The notes beneath the pieces are model-generated. The model ran no database searches and was not told the origin of the DNA. It worked only from the letters and a program-made list of their open reading frames with translations. Shown one piece after another: positions 9,137 through 16,385 of a stretch of DNA of 64,000 nt. The DNA comes from Oligoflexia bacterium (GTDB taxonomy: Bacteria; Bdellovibrionota_G; JANQFH01), in the NCBI GenBank assembly GCA_028277945.1, contig JANQFH010000056.1:281093-345092 (forward strand), written 5' to 3'. Numbering within the stretch: position 1 is the stretch's first letter; every line of letters starts with the position of its first letter. Made by a program: the position numbers and the translations under genes.

Positions 9137-9162
9137 CACCGGGAGCATCTCTGCTCCCGGTG
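9137..9162. terminator. perfect hairpin in convergent intergenic region, possible bidirectional terminator
   Basis: CACCGGGAGCA and TGCTCCCGGTG form an 11-bp perfect stem with a TCTC loop. It sits between the plus gene ending at 8817 and the minus gene ending at 9330. On the minus strand it is followed after a few bases by CTATTTTTATT; on the plus strand there is no T run. Termination of the minus-strand exporter transcript is therefore the better guess, although it lies about 170 bases past that stop codon. Confidence 0.5.
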
Positions 9163-9329
9163 TCAGCCCAGTGGATAAGGGGTATGGTGAAGGTGAGGAG
9201 TAAGCTAGTAGAGCAAAGAGCATACCAGAGGCCAGCTATAATGATTTTAATCAGTTACGATCACGAAAGGGGACAAAACGAGTTGTTTTTTACTCGTCTA
9301 GAGAATTTTTTCGTGTCAAAAAGTACTCC

Positions 9330-10370
9330 CTAAGCGACCTTCTCTAATTGCATACTTGGGTAGGACGTAGTGCTGGCCAATTGGGTGCGTTTCCAGACAC
9401 TCCTTAGCGCCACGAAGGCTCTGCCCATCATGGCGCTTGGTTGGAGCAAGGCGACACCGACGAGAATCGTCACTCCACCGGCAATCTCCAAAAGACTGGC
9501 AACGTGGCCATAAACTAGATAGTCCAGCAAGATAGCAACAACAGGAATGAGATAACCTACAGCACCGGCACGCACCGAACCCCACTCGCGAACGAGCAAG
9601 GAATAGATGTAATTGGCCATGGCTGTAGGAAAGATGCCGAGAAAGAGGATGCCAAAGATTGTCGGCAGAGAGTGGGTTGCTGCCTGCCACGACGGTAGTC
9701 CATCAACCGCTAACATGAGCGGCACGATGAAGAGCAAGCTCGCTAGGTTTTGTTGATACAGCAGAGCATGGATGTTGAGTTTCTTGCTAGAGAGAAGCTT
9801 GCGACTGATCACTGTGCCCGTGGCAAAGGCGATGACATTGACAAGGATGAAGCCAACGCCAAGGACCTCGCTGAAGCTACCCTGAAATTCAATTTTGTCG
9901 GCAAAGACCAGTAGCAGTCCAATAAAACCGACACTAAGACCGCAGACAGTCTTGGAAGTAAGGGAGGCTTTGCACTTGAGCATGAACGACGAGGCCAAAA
10001 CGACAAAAATAGGCATGGAACCTTCAATAATCCCGCCCAGCCCTGAGGAGATATAACGCATGCCAAAGAACATACAGATGTAAGGAATCGCCATGATCAA
10101 AATGCCATTGATCCAGGCAGCAGGGAGATCCCTTTTGGGTATACGTGTGGATGCCCGTCTCAGCCTAAAAACGAGGTGAAGAACGATCAGGGAGAGCAGC
10201 AAACGATAGCCGCTGCCGTGCGTGGCAGGAACGACGTTACCAACCACCTTGGTGGCAAGAAAGGTCGCCCCCCAAATAAGGGCCAACAGCAGAAAGAGAC
10301 AGAGCAGCCAAGGTTGGCTAAGGGCCTTGCCTTTGTTCATCTTTTGGAATTGCGATTTTTTCTGGAACAT
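9330..10370 (-). CDS. DMT-superfamily (EamA) transporter
   Basis: 346 residues from ATG 10370, preceded by GGGAGAG at good spacing. It is almost entirely hydrophobic with about ten predicted membrane segments in two EamA halves: the first begins ALIWGATFLATKVVG, the second AFATGTVISRKLL. The GxxWGxxF-like N-terminal motif and the late VLASSFML and LIPVVAILLDYLVYG segments fit drug/metabolite exporters. Substrate cannot be read from sequence. It is divergent from the HTH gene at 10632 across a 260-base AT-rich region, so regulation by that protein is plausible. Confidence 0.88.
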   Translation of the reverse strand: MFQKKSQFQKMNKGKALSQPWLLCLFLLLALIWGATFLATKVVGNVVPATHGSGYRLLLSLIVLHLVFRLRRASTRIPKRDLPAAWINGILIMAIPYICMFFGMRYISSGLGGIIEGSMPIFVVLASSFMLKCKASLTSKTVCGLSVGFIGLLLVFADKIEFQGSFSEVLGVGFILVNVIAFATGTVISRKLLSSKKLNIHALLYQQNLASLLFIVPLMLAVDGLPSWQAATHSLPTIFGILFLGIFPTAMANYIYSLLVREWGSVRAGAVGYLIPVVAILLDYLVYGHVASLLEIAGGVTILVGVALLQPSAMMGRAFVALRSVWKRTQLASTTSYPSMQLEKVA

Positions 10371-10631
10371 TCTTGACTCTCCCTTTTGTTAAGCTGACAA
10401 GAGCTAAATAACATAAAATGACCTTTTGCAAATCTCTTTCTATAAATGGCCATTTAGTGACCACGTAATCATAAAAAGATTCATTTTAGAGCCTTATTTC
10501 CAAAAAAATTGAACATAAGGTTATTTATTGACCTCATTATCTTGCTAGAGTACCGTTTGATGTAAATATAAGCGTATCGGTCAAAAGACAGGCTGTTTTT
10601 TGCTACTAAACCTTTCAAAAGGGGTCATGTG
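10371..10631. promoter_or_regulatory. AT-rich divergent promoter region
   Basis: This AT-rich stretch separates the exporter and the HTH gene. For the HTH gene a candidate promoter is TTGACC (10528-10533), a 17-base spacer and TACCGT (10551-10556); the -10 box is weak. TGACC recurs near 10418, 10455 and 10529 and could mark regulator half-sites. No strong -10 was found for the exporter. Confidence 0.35.
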
Positions 10632-11435
10632 ATGTCGGAAGCTTTGGAAATTCGCCGGATGAAGGATCTTATTAAGACCATCATGAGAAAAAAGGGACGC
10701 ACCTATGAAGAGCTCGCCAAGGTGCTCAAGGTCTCACCAACCACGGTGAAGCGCGTGCTCAATAAGGACGATCTCACCCTGCAGCGGCTGCATGAGATTT
10801 TAGCTTGGCTCGGTCTAACCTTTGCCGAGGTGGCGACCTTATCAGAACAAGGTGGCAAAGAGGGAATGAAGCAATACAGTACTGAACAAGAGCAGTTTCT
10901 TGCCAAAAACCTCGACTACTTATGTATTTGGGAGGGGCTCGTCAATGGCATGAGCCCAGAGCAGCTGGCAAAGAAATACCGTTTAAATGCCAAATCTCTG
11001 CAGAAATATCTCTTTACCCTAGACAAGCACGATCTCATTGAACTGCTGTCCAATGGGCGGGTGCGGACAAAGCCGATGATGGCTTGGAGAAAAAACGGTC
11101 CGGTAAGAACACAGTTATCAGACCGTCTTGCCAAGGTGGTAAACGATCTTATCAATCAAGGGATGCGTTTTGGCAGGGATTACCCAAGGTTCGGCTTTAG
11201 GGCAGTTGTGGACGCGCCCATGCGTCGCAAGACCTATGAGCAGCTACAACAGGAACTCGATGAGATCGTAACGAAATACTTAAACATCTCAGCAACGGAA
11301 AAGGCTCTAGAGGCGAGAGAAGACCTCATTAACGTAACCTTCGTCCATGTTGCTGCGAATATTGACGCTGCCGAACTCTATTTAGACCGCCCAAGAAACT
11401 TTGAAGATACGCTGCAGGTTGAGGAGAGAGTCTAG
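10632..11435 (+). CDS. HTH (XRE-type) transcriptional regulator
   Basis: 267 residues from ATG 10632; a GTG immediately before it is the alternative start, and AGGGG lies about 8 bases upstream. Residues 5-70 form a classic XRE helix-turn-helix: GRTYEELAKVLKVSPTTVKRVLNKDDLTLQRL. A second helical region (SPEQLAKKYRLNAKSLQKYLFTLDKHDLIEL) looks like a winged helix with its own recognition helix. The C-terminal third is helical (QELDEIVTKYLNISATEKALEAREDLINVTF) and may dimerise or bind ligand. It is divergent from the EamA exporter, the usual arrangement for a local regulator. No effector is evident. Confidence 0.8.
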   Translation: MSEALEIRRMKDLIKTIMRKKGRTYEELAKVLKVSPTTVKRVLNKDDLTLQRLHEILAWLGLTFAEVATLSEQGGKEGMKQYSTEQEQFLAKNLDYLCIWEGLVNGMSPEQLAKKYRLNAKSLQKYLFTLDKHDLIELLSNGRVRTKPMMAWRKNGPVRTQLSDRLAKVVNDLINQGMRFGRDYPRFGFRAVVDAPMRRKTYEQLQQELDEIVTKYLNISATEKALEAREDLINVTFVHVAANIDAAELYLDRPRNFEDTLQVEERV

Positions 11436-11444
11436 CAGAGGAAG

Positions 11445-11457
11445 GGGGGACGGAGGT
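11445..11457 (+). repeat. 13-base direct repeat, left copy
   Basis: GGGGGACGGAGGT occurs here and again at 12214-12226, so identical copies flank the zinc-ribbon gene at 11567. No inverted repeats or transposase accompany them. Confidence 0.5.
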
Positions 11458-11566
11458 CCTTTCTAGTAAAAAATGCAAGAAGTTATCTCTCCCCTAGACT
11501 CCCTGCCACTATTCATATAAGGCCATATAATAGTCTGGAATTAGGTTTGAAAAAAGTGGAGTAAAT

Positions 11567-12190
11567 ATGGCTGGAGACCCTAGTACAACGGCACCTCTAT
11601 TAAGGCACGCCAAACCCCTCGGCAATAGCGACCTTAGCTGTCCAAAGTGCACCGAAAGCTTGGCAAGGTTTCAGGTCTATGGCGTGGAAATAGACATTTG
11701 TAATAAATGTCAAGGGACCTGGTGCGACAAAGGCGAGTTGCGCCAGCTGAAGGACCGCTGCGATAAGGGTTCATGGGGCGACTTGAGATGGATAGACGAT
11801 GAATTGGAAGCTATTGAGACACTAAAAGGGTCACTTTCAACATTTTTGTGTCCTAGATGCAAGGAGATAAAACTATACTCTATTGTTTTTCCACACTCCT
11901 CGATTTCCATCGATGTGTGCAAGAATTGTCATGGAGTGTGGTTAGATAGTGGGGAGTTTGCGCAGATTATTGAAAATCTGAGAGCTAAGCTCAACAAAAT
12001 TACCTCAAAGGAGATGAGGGAAAAGGTCGTAGAAGAGGTAAAAGAAATTTGGAGTGGGCCGGAAAACGTCTTCTCTGAATTGCTCGATGCTAAGGTGGCA
12101 ATATCGGCACTACTGAACATTGCAGTTTACGAACATCCGAAGTTCGCAGTTTTTCTAATAAATCTTGAGAAAACACTACCTAAGCTTTAA
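11567..12190 (+). CDS. double zinc-ribbon (zf-TFIIB) protein
   Basis: 207 residues. Two zf-TFIIB-type ribbons are clear: CPKC (C25, C28) with CNKC (C45, C48) followed by GTWCDKGEL, and CPRC (C95, C98) with CKNC (C118, C121) followed by GVWLDSGEF. The GxWxDxGEL tail is diagnostic of the family. The C-terminal 70 residues are helical and unassigned. A TATAAT at 11526-11531 and a GGAG before the ATG suggest its own promoter. No membrane segment is seen. The family is thought to bind nucleic acids or proteins, but a specific role is not known. The gene is flanked by identical 13-base repeats. Confidence 0.8.
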   Translation: MAGDPSTTAPLLRHAKPLGNSDLSCPKCTESLARFQVYGVEIDICNKCQGTWCDKGELRQLKDRCDKGSWGDLRWIDDELEAIETLKGSLSTFLCPRCKEIKLYSIVFPHSSISIDVCKNCHGVWLDSGEFAQIIENLRAKLNKITSKEMREKVVEEVKEIWSGPENVFSELLDAKVAISALLNIAVYEHPKFAVFLINLEKTLPKL

Positions 12191-12213
12191 AGAGGGCGCC
12201 TGCCTATCTAAAC

Positions 12214-12226
12214 GGGGGACGGAGGT
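12214..12226 (+). repeat. 13-base direct repeat, right copy
   Basis: Second copy of GGGGGACGGAGGT, 24 bases after the zinc-ribbon gene's stop and just before the convergent acetyltransferase gene end. Confidence 0.5.
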
Positions 12227-12241
12227 TCGCCTCTTATAAGC

Positions 12242-12748
12242 TTAGCCAACAAACTCTGTGGTCATTAAGAACACCATCCGATTACGGTCGCGCGCCTTTT
12301 CCATGGTCCTCCAGCCCAAGCGCGCGTAAAATCCCTCTCTGTCTGGAGTGATAAGATAAGCCTGTTTGTATCCCAGCTGCCGTACTTTATCCATGGCGCG
12401 CAGGACTAAGGCCGACCCAATGCCTTTGCCGCGATACTCAGGGCGCACAAAGATGGTTGCCACCCAAGGGGATAGGTCTTTTCTAGAATCCATATCATGC
12501 TCAACGATCCATGCCGTACCTACGGGATGATCACCAGCAAATGCAACAAACATCATAGGTATGCGCTCCTTGTGCATCTGAGCTTGCATTCTCTGCAACC
12601 TATCGGCAACGCTGTTTTCGCCAGGATTCTGCCAAGCCCACTCATCATGGAGCCACTTGGCAACCTCATCCAAAAACTCAGGGTGGTCGGCAAAGTAGTC
12701 AATGTTGTAATCTACTTCGTGCGAGTCTCGCATGCTATTGCTTCTCAT
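12242..12748 (-). CDS. GNAT-family N-acetyltransferase
   Basis: 168 residues. The acetyl-CoA-binding motif A is clear: TIFVRPEYRGKGIGSALVLRAMDKVRQLGY (given here in pieces: VRPEYRGKGIG, SALVLRAMD), followed by the motif-B-like FYARLGW. Its ATG directly abuts the ispA stop codon (TAA then ATG), so it is translated from the same transcript. Substrate unknown. It is the last gene of the lepB–tRNA–xseB–ispA run and converges on the zinc-ribbon gene. Confidence 0.88.
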   Translation of the reverse strand: MRSNSMRDSHEVDYNIDYFADHPEFLDEVAKWLHDEWAWQNPGENSVADRLQRMQAQMHKERIPMMFVAFAGDHPVGTAWIVEHDMDSRKDLSPWVATIFVRPEYRGKGIGSALVLRAMDKVRQLGYKQAYLITPDREGFYARLGWRTMEKARDRNRMVFLMTTEFVG

Positions 12749-13636
12749 TTACTTTTTGCGGGTGACGATGTAGCGGGCAAGTTCGATAAGCGGTGTGGCG
12801 CGCTCGCCAAAAGCGGCAAGCTCGGCAATGGCCTTTTGCATCTCCTCATGGGCGGCTTGCGTGGCGGCCTCCACACCCATGAGCGCCACAAAAGTAGCCT
12901 TGCCCTGCCTAAGATCACTACGCGGGTCCTTACCAATCTCAGCACCGCCGGTGATGTCCAATACATCATCGTAAATCTGGAAGGCGTAGCCAAGATGAAA
13001 ACCGTAGTTGGAAAAGACGGTCAGTTCACTCTCGCTCACACCCGCAGCTAAGGCACCAACTTCGACAGCCACGGTAAGGAGGCGACCGGTTTTGCTGGTG
13101 TGTATCTGCCGCAGCAACTCTTCTGTGGGTGTGTCGTTCTCATGTTGCAAATCAAGTAGCTGACCGCCAACCATGCCACGGCATCCTGCTGCGGCACTCA
13201 CTCTTTGGATGATGGCGAGGTAGGTTTCCGGAGCAAGACCCGCACTAGCTTGCGACATAAGGTAGAACGCTTCGGTGAGTAGACCATCGCCAGCAAGAAT
13301 GGCCTTGGCTTCGCCAAAAACCTTGTGGTTGGTCGGTTTGCCACGACGAAGATCGTCATCATCCATGGCGGGTAGATCATCGTGGATGAGGCTATAGGTG
13401 TGCACACACTCCAGGGCTACGGCAATCGGCAGCACAGCTTCAAGACCGCCGCCGACCACCTCGGCGGTGGCAAGCGTAAGAATGGGACGAATGCGCTTGC
13501 CGCCGGCATCTAGACTGTAGACCATGGCCTCTCTCAGTTGCGCTGGACAGTCGATGCTATCGAAGTGTTGCTTGAGAAAGCTGTCAACGCGATCACGGTG
13601 GGAGTCGAGAAAAGCCGTAAAATCGAAAGCCATCAA
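12749..13636 (-). CDS. ispA: farnesyl/geranyl diphosphate synthase
   Basis: 295 residues, the normal length for bacterial IspA. It carries both Asp-rich motifs of trans-prenyltransferases: DDLPAMDDDD from residue 86 and DDVLD at 223-227, plus GGKRIRP (45-51) and GGQLLDL. It condenses isopentenyl diphosphate with allylic diphosphates in the cytoplasm to supply quinone and undecaprenyl precursors. Its start overlaps the end of xseB by four bases, the xseB–ispA order common in proteobacteria. In many genomes dxs follows; here an acetyltransferase gene does. Confidence 0.93.
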   Translation of the reverse strand: MMAFDFTAFLDSHRDRVDSFLKQHFDSIDCPAQLREAMVYSLDAGGKRIRPILTLATAEVVGGGLEAVLPIAVALECVHTYSLIHDDLPAMDDDDLRRGKPTNHKVFGEAKAILAGDGLLTEAFYLMSQASAGLAPETYLAIIQRVSAAAGCRGMVGGQLLDLQHENDTPTEELLRQIHTSKTGRLLTVAVEVGALAAGVSESELTVFSNYGFHLGYAFQIYDDVLDITGGAEIGKDPRSDLRQGKATFVALMGVEAATQAAHEEMQKAIAELAAFGERATPLIELARYIVTRKK

Positions 13637-13842
13637 GAACTCTTCTCCAAGCTCTTCTTTAAATGCTCGATTTTGCCGGCAGCCTCTTTGAGCTGCTGCT
13701 CGCAGAGTTGGTTGAGCTTCACCCCCTTTTCGTAGAGTTTGATCGACTCGTCGAGGGAAAGGTTGCCCGCCTCAAGCTTGGCAACCACTTGCTCGAGTTG
13801 CTTGAGAGAGTTTTCAAAGCTCTTGTCGCTCTTTGTCGCCAT
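13633..13842 (-). CDS. xseB: exodeoxyribonuclease VII small subunit
   Basis: 69 residues from ATG 13842. The family core is plain: FENSLKQLEQVVAKLEAGNL, SLDESIKLYEKGVKL and CEQQLKEAAGKIE. With XseA (not in this window) it forms the single-strand-specific exonuclease VII. A longer reading frame begins at 13890 but runs through the tRNA-Leu gene and is rejected. No Shine-Dalgarno is visible, and the ATG lies only 8 bases after the 3' end of the tRNA, so the mature mRNA after tRNA processing would be nearly leaderless. Confidence 0.92.
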   Translation of the reverse strand: MATKSDKSFENSLKQLEQVVAKLEAGNLSLDESIKLYEKGVKLNQLCEQQLKEAAGKIEHLKKSLEKSS

Positions 13843-13850
13843 AAAAACAT

Positions 13851-13933
13851 GCCCAGGACTGGACTCGAACCAGCACGAGATTGCTCTCACTAGCCCCTCA
13901 AGCTAGCGTGTCTACCAATTCCACCACCTGGGC
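13851..13933 (-). tRNA. tRNA-Leu (anticodon GAG)
   Basis: 83 bases. Read on the minus strand, the acceptor arms are GCCCAGG and CCTGGGC, the D arm contains GGTAGACAC, the anticodon stem-loop is GCTAG-CTTGAGG-GGCTAG with GAG at the anticodon, a long variable arm follows (class II), and the T arm contains GGTTCGAGTCC. CCA is not encoded. It lies 20 bases after the lepB stop and 8 bases before the xseB start. Confidence 0.95.
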
Positions 13934-13953
13934 TCCAGATCCAACAACCAACA

Positions 13954-14670
13954 CTAATGAATAAACCTTCCAAAACGACTCCACCTAACACCCCAGGGAT
14001 TCTTCTTCAACGAGAAAAAAATCACCAGGGCACGTCCACGAATCGCTTTAAAGGAGACAAAACCCCACTCACGACTGTCTCGGCTGTTGTGCCGATTATC
14101 TCCCATAACAAAGTAGTGGTCCTCTTTCACCACCACAGGAGGATGGTCATGCAAGCCTTCGTAAAAGTAGTCGCGATGGTGTAAAACGTAGTGTGCAACA
14201 TCATCGAGCGTCTCTAGATAGAGCCGGTAGTGTTCGGAACGACGATAGCGCCCTTCAACCACCCGGTGCTGTTCCTCATCGTTGACATCCTGTCGCGCTA
14301 CAGGTTTGCCATTGACATAGAGCTGCCCGGCACGGATCTCAACGCGATCGCCAGGCAACCCTACCACCCGTTTGATGTAGTCTTTACGCGGATCCTTGGG
14401 ATACTTAAAGACGATGACATCACCCCGTTTGGGTCTCGACCAGGTAGTGAGGTTGATGTTGGTAAAGGGAAGCTTGAGGCCGTAAGCTAGCTTGGAGACA
14501 AAGAGATGGTCGCCAATCTGTAGGGTGGGACGCATAGAGCCGGTTGGAATCTTGTAAGGCGCCGCAACACTGGAGCGGATGAGCAGCACGACAAAGAGGG
14601 CAATACCCAGGGTCTTGAGGTTCTCAGGCCCTCCCGTGATCTTATGGAATACCTTAATAAAACGCTGCAT
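13954..14670 (-). CDS. lepB: signal peptidase I
   Basis: 238 residues. A membrane segment (about 21-37) precedes the catalytic serine in IPTGSMRPTL (S45); the catalytic lysine is K100 in DYIKRVVGLPGD; box E is MGDNRHNSRDSREWG. It cleaves signal peptides from exported proteins on the outer face of the inner membrane. An insert with many His, Tyr and Arg residues lies between the Lys box and box E, as in many proteobacterial LepB. It is upstream of and probably cotranscribed with tRNA-Leu, xseB and ispA. Confidence 0.95.
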   Translation of the reverse strand: MQRFIKVFHKITGGPENLKTLGIALFVVLLIRSSVAAPYKIPTGSMRPTLQIGDHLFVSKLAYGLKLPFTNINLTTWSRPKRGDVIVFKYPKDPRKDYIKRVVGLPGDRVEIRAGQLYVNGKPVARQDVNDEEQHRVVEGRYRRSEHYRLYLETLDDVAHYVLHHRDYFYEGLHDHPPVVVKEDHYFVMGDNRHNSRDSREWGFVSFKAIRGRALVIFFSLKKNPWGVRWSRFGRFIH

Positions 14671-14743
14671 GCGGCCCCTTTTAGCATAAGCGTTGGGCTT
14701 ACCGAAACATTCTTTTGGGACTTATACTAACGATGCGGTTAGT

Positions 14744-15115
14744 TTATTGGAGTTGGCGGCTTCGTGGTTGCGCCACAGGCTTATGCGTTCTGGCATCGAG
14801 TCGGTTCAGACGTTTTTCCAGCGCCTTGAGCTCGTCCTCGGTGATGGACTTGAGGCGGTCTACCACACCCTCGGCTATGGCAGCTACCTTGGTCTCAAAA
14901 ATCTCGCGACTCTGCTGCATTCGCTCAACCAGCCTCTTCTCCAGCCTGGTTGCCTGATCTTCGGTAATGCGGCCATAGCGAACCATTTTGTGCATGAGAT
15001 CACGGCTAGCCGCGAGGCTCTCGTTCGATAGGCCATGCACTACTTCTCGGCTACTCTCAACGAAACTCTTGAGAATCTCTTCTTTGCCTTCCCGTTTTGT
15101 CATGGCGCGTTTCAT
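14744..15115 (-). CDS. helical, phasin-like hypothetical protein
   Basis: 123 residues from ATG 15115, which has GAGG five bases upstream; an in-frame ATG at 15142 is less well placed. The protein is almost all helix and highly charged (EEILKSFVESSREVV, ITEDQATRLEKRLVERMQQ, DELKALEKRLNRLDARTH). This pattern resembles phasins and polyhydroxyalkanoate-granule-associated proteins, but no PHA genes are nearby, so the name is only structural. A TATAAT-like box on the minus strand near 15153-15158 and an inverted repeat CTCCTAC/GTAGGAG (about 15170-15187) lie upstream. Function unknown. Confidence 0.6.
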   Translation of the reverse strand: MKRAMTKREGKEEILKSFVESSREVVHGLSNESLAASRDLMHKMVRYGRITEDQATRLEKRLVERMQQSREIFETKVAAIAEGVVDRLKSITEDELKALEKRLNRLDARTHKPVAQPRSRQLQ

Positions 15116-15253
15116 AGGTACCTCACAACTAATTGATTTCATTAAACAATTAATTATACCCGAGTTTGTCTCCTACCGCAGTAGGAGGTCAACTTAATCA
15201 AAATATGTCTGCTTTGTCCAGAACTTTTGACGCAACGTGATCAAAAAGATCGG

Positions 15254-16354
15254 CTACTCTTCGGCAAAGTAACCAACGGCCTGCTGCAGTTGAAAAACCC
15301 CGGTAGCGCCGGCTTCAGGGGCATCCCAGCGCAGTATCACCTCGCTGCCCTCTACCGGCGGCGCACGGAAGGCCTTGAGATCACCGCCAAAAACCGATGC
15401 TGCACGACCGTCGGCATCGAGCAGGGTCAGCGGCTGTTCAACAGGAAGTGAAAACTGGGCAAAGTCTACGGTAATGGCAACCGCACCAGGCATTTGAATG
15501 CGCCACTCTCGCTGAGAGGGGTTAGTATTGGCGACCTCTGTCATCAGGGTAATCTTTTCGGTCAACGGCAAGGTCTTAGCATCCTCTCCACCCTGATCCT
15601 CCCCAACAACAGCATCTTCGCCGCCATCCTGATTGGCGGCGTTTTCCGCACTTAATAAGGGCCTGAGGGCGTCAACCAGTTCGGTGGATATGCCAGAGAC
15701 CCTAGCTAGGTCACCGATGGTATCAAAGGCTAGGGCTCCGGCAGCGGTTTGCTCTTTGCGGTAGCTGTCAATGGCTGCTGCCAAAATGGCATCAATCCCC
15801 GGTAGTTCTTTGAGAATCTGCAATGGAGCGTCATTGATATTAACCTCCTGCCAACCCTCCCCCGTGCTGTGCACCTCAATCAAGTAGGCTGTGGCTGCGG
15901 GATCAAACGCCAACCCGCCGGAGACGGGGTCCTCTGCACCGATGAGCTGCTCTTCGCCCTGTTCGCCAACCCGCAGGCGTAGCGCACCACGACCATGCAG
16001 AACCACAAGCGGTGTCCCTTTGATCTCTTGTTTCTTTTGGATTGCTGGATTGGGCTGTGGTTGGTTTGCGCTTGGTTTCGCCGGTCGCAAAGGTTGCGGC
16101 ACCCGCTCTTTAGCCGGCTTGCTCGAAACTTCTTGGGCATGGGTCTTGGCTCCAGTCCTCTCCACAGCTCCGGTGGGAACCAGTTTCTCAAGCAGCTGCG
16201 GTGAGACACCCAGGCGCAGTAGCAGCGGTTTTTCAAAGGTAATGGAGAAGAGAAAACCGCCGTAGATGAGCATCACTGCGGCAAAAAAACCTGCCAGCAA
16301 ACCGTAGCTTCCATTCTTCGGTCGTTGCGGGTGTGGCCACATACCGCTTTTCAA
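15254..16354 (-). CDS. membrane-anchored protein with helix-hairpin-helix domain
   Basis: 366 residues. A short basic N-terminus is followed by one membrane segment (about 18-38, LLAGFFAAVMLIYGGFLFSI). A Pro/Lys/Gln-rich linker follows, then a region with INDAPLQILKELPGIDAILAAAIDSYR and DLARVSGISTELVDALRPLL, the repeated helix-hairpin-helix seen in ComEA and type II secretion GspK-like proteins. The C-terminal part is probably beta-rich. It lies 31 bases after the CheA-type kinase gene on the same strand. A periplasmic role in DNA or pilus-related processes is possible but not shown. Confidence 0.65.
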   Translation of the reverse strand: MKSGMWPHPQRPKNGSYGLLAGFFAAVMLIYGGFLFSITFEKPLLLRLGVSPQLLEKLVPTGAVERTGAKTHAQEVSSKPAKERVPQPLRPAKPSANQPQPNPAIQKKQEIKGTPLVVLHGRGALRLRVGEQGEEQLIGAEDPVSGGLAFDPAATAYLIEVHSTGEGWQEVNINDAPLQILKELPGIDAILAAAIDSYRKEQTAAGALAFDTIGDLARVSGISTELVDALRPLLSAENAANQDGGEDAVVGEDQGGEDAKTLPLTEKITLMTEVANTNPSQREWRIQMPGAVAITVDFAQFSLPVEQPLTLLDADGRAASVFGGDLKAFRAPPVEGSEVILRWDAPEAGATGVFQLQQAVGYFAEE

Positions 16355-16385
16355 AGCAAAATCAATGCCAAACCCAAAGAGAGTA

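Noticed and set aside
13843..13890. Extended N-terminus of XseB starting at 13890
   Set aside because: This segment is the 3' half of tRNA-Leu; the family start is the ATG at 13842.
14744..15115. Genuine polyhydroxyalkanoate phasin
   Set aside because: Only the helical composition resembles phasins; no phaC, phaZ or phaR in the window.
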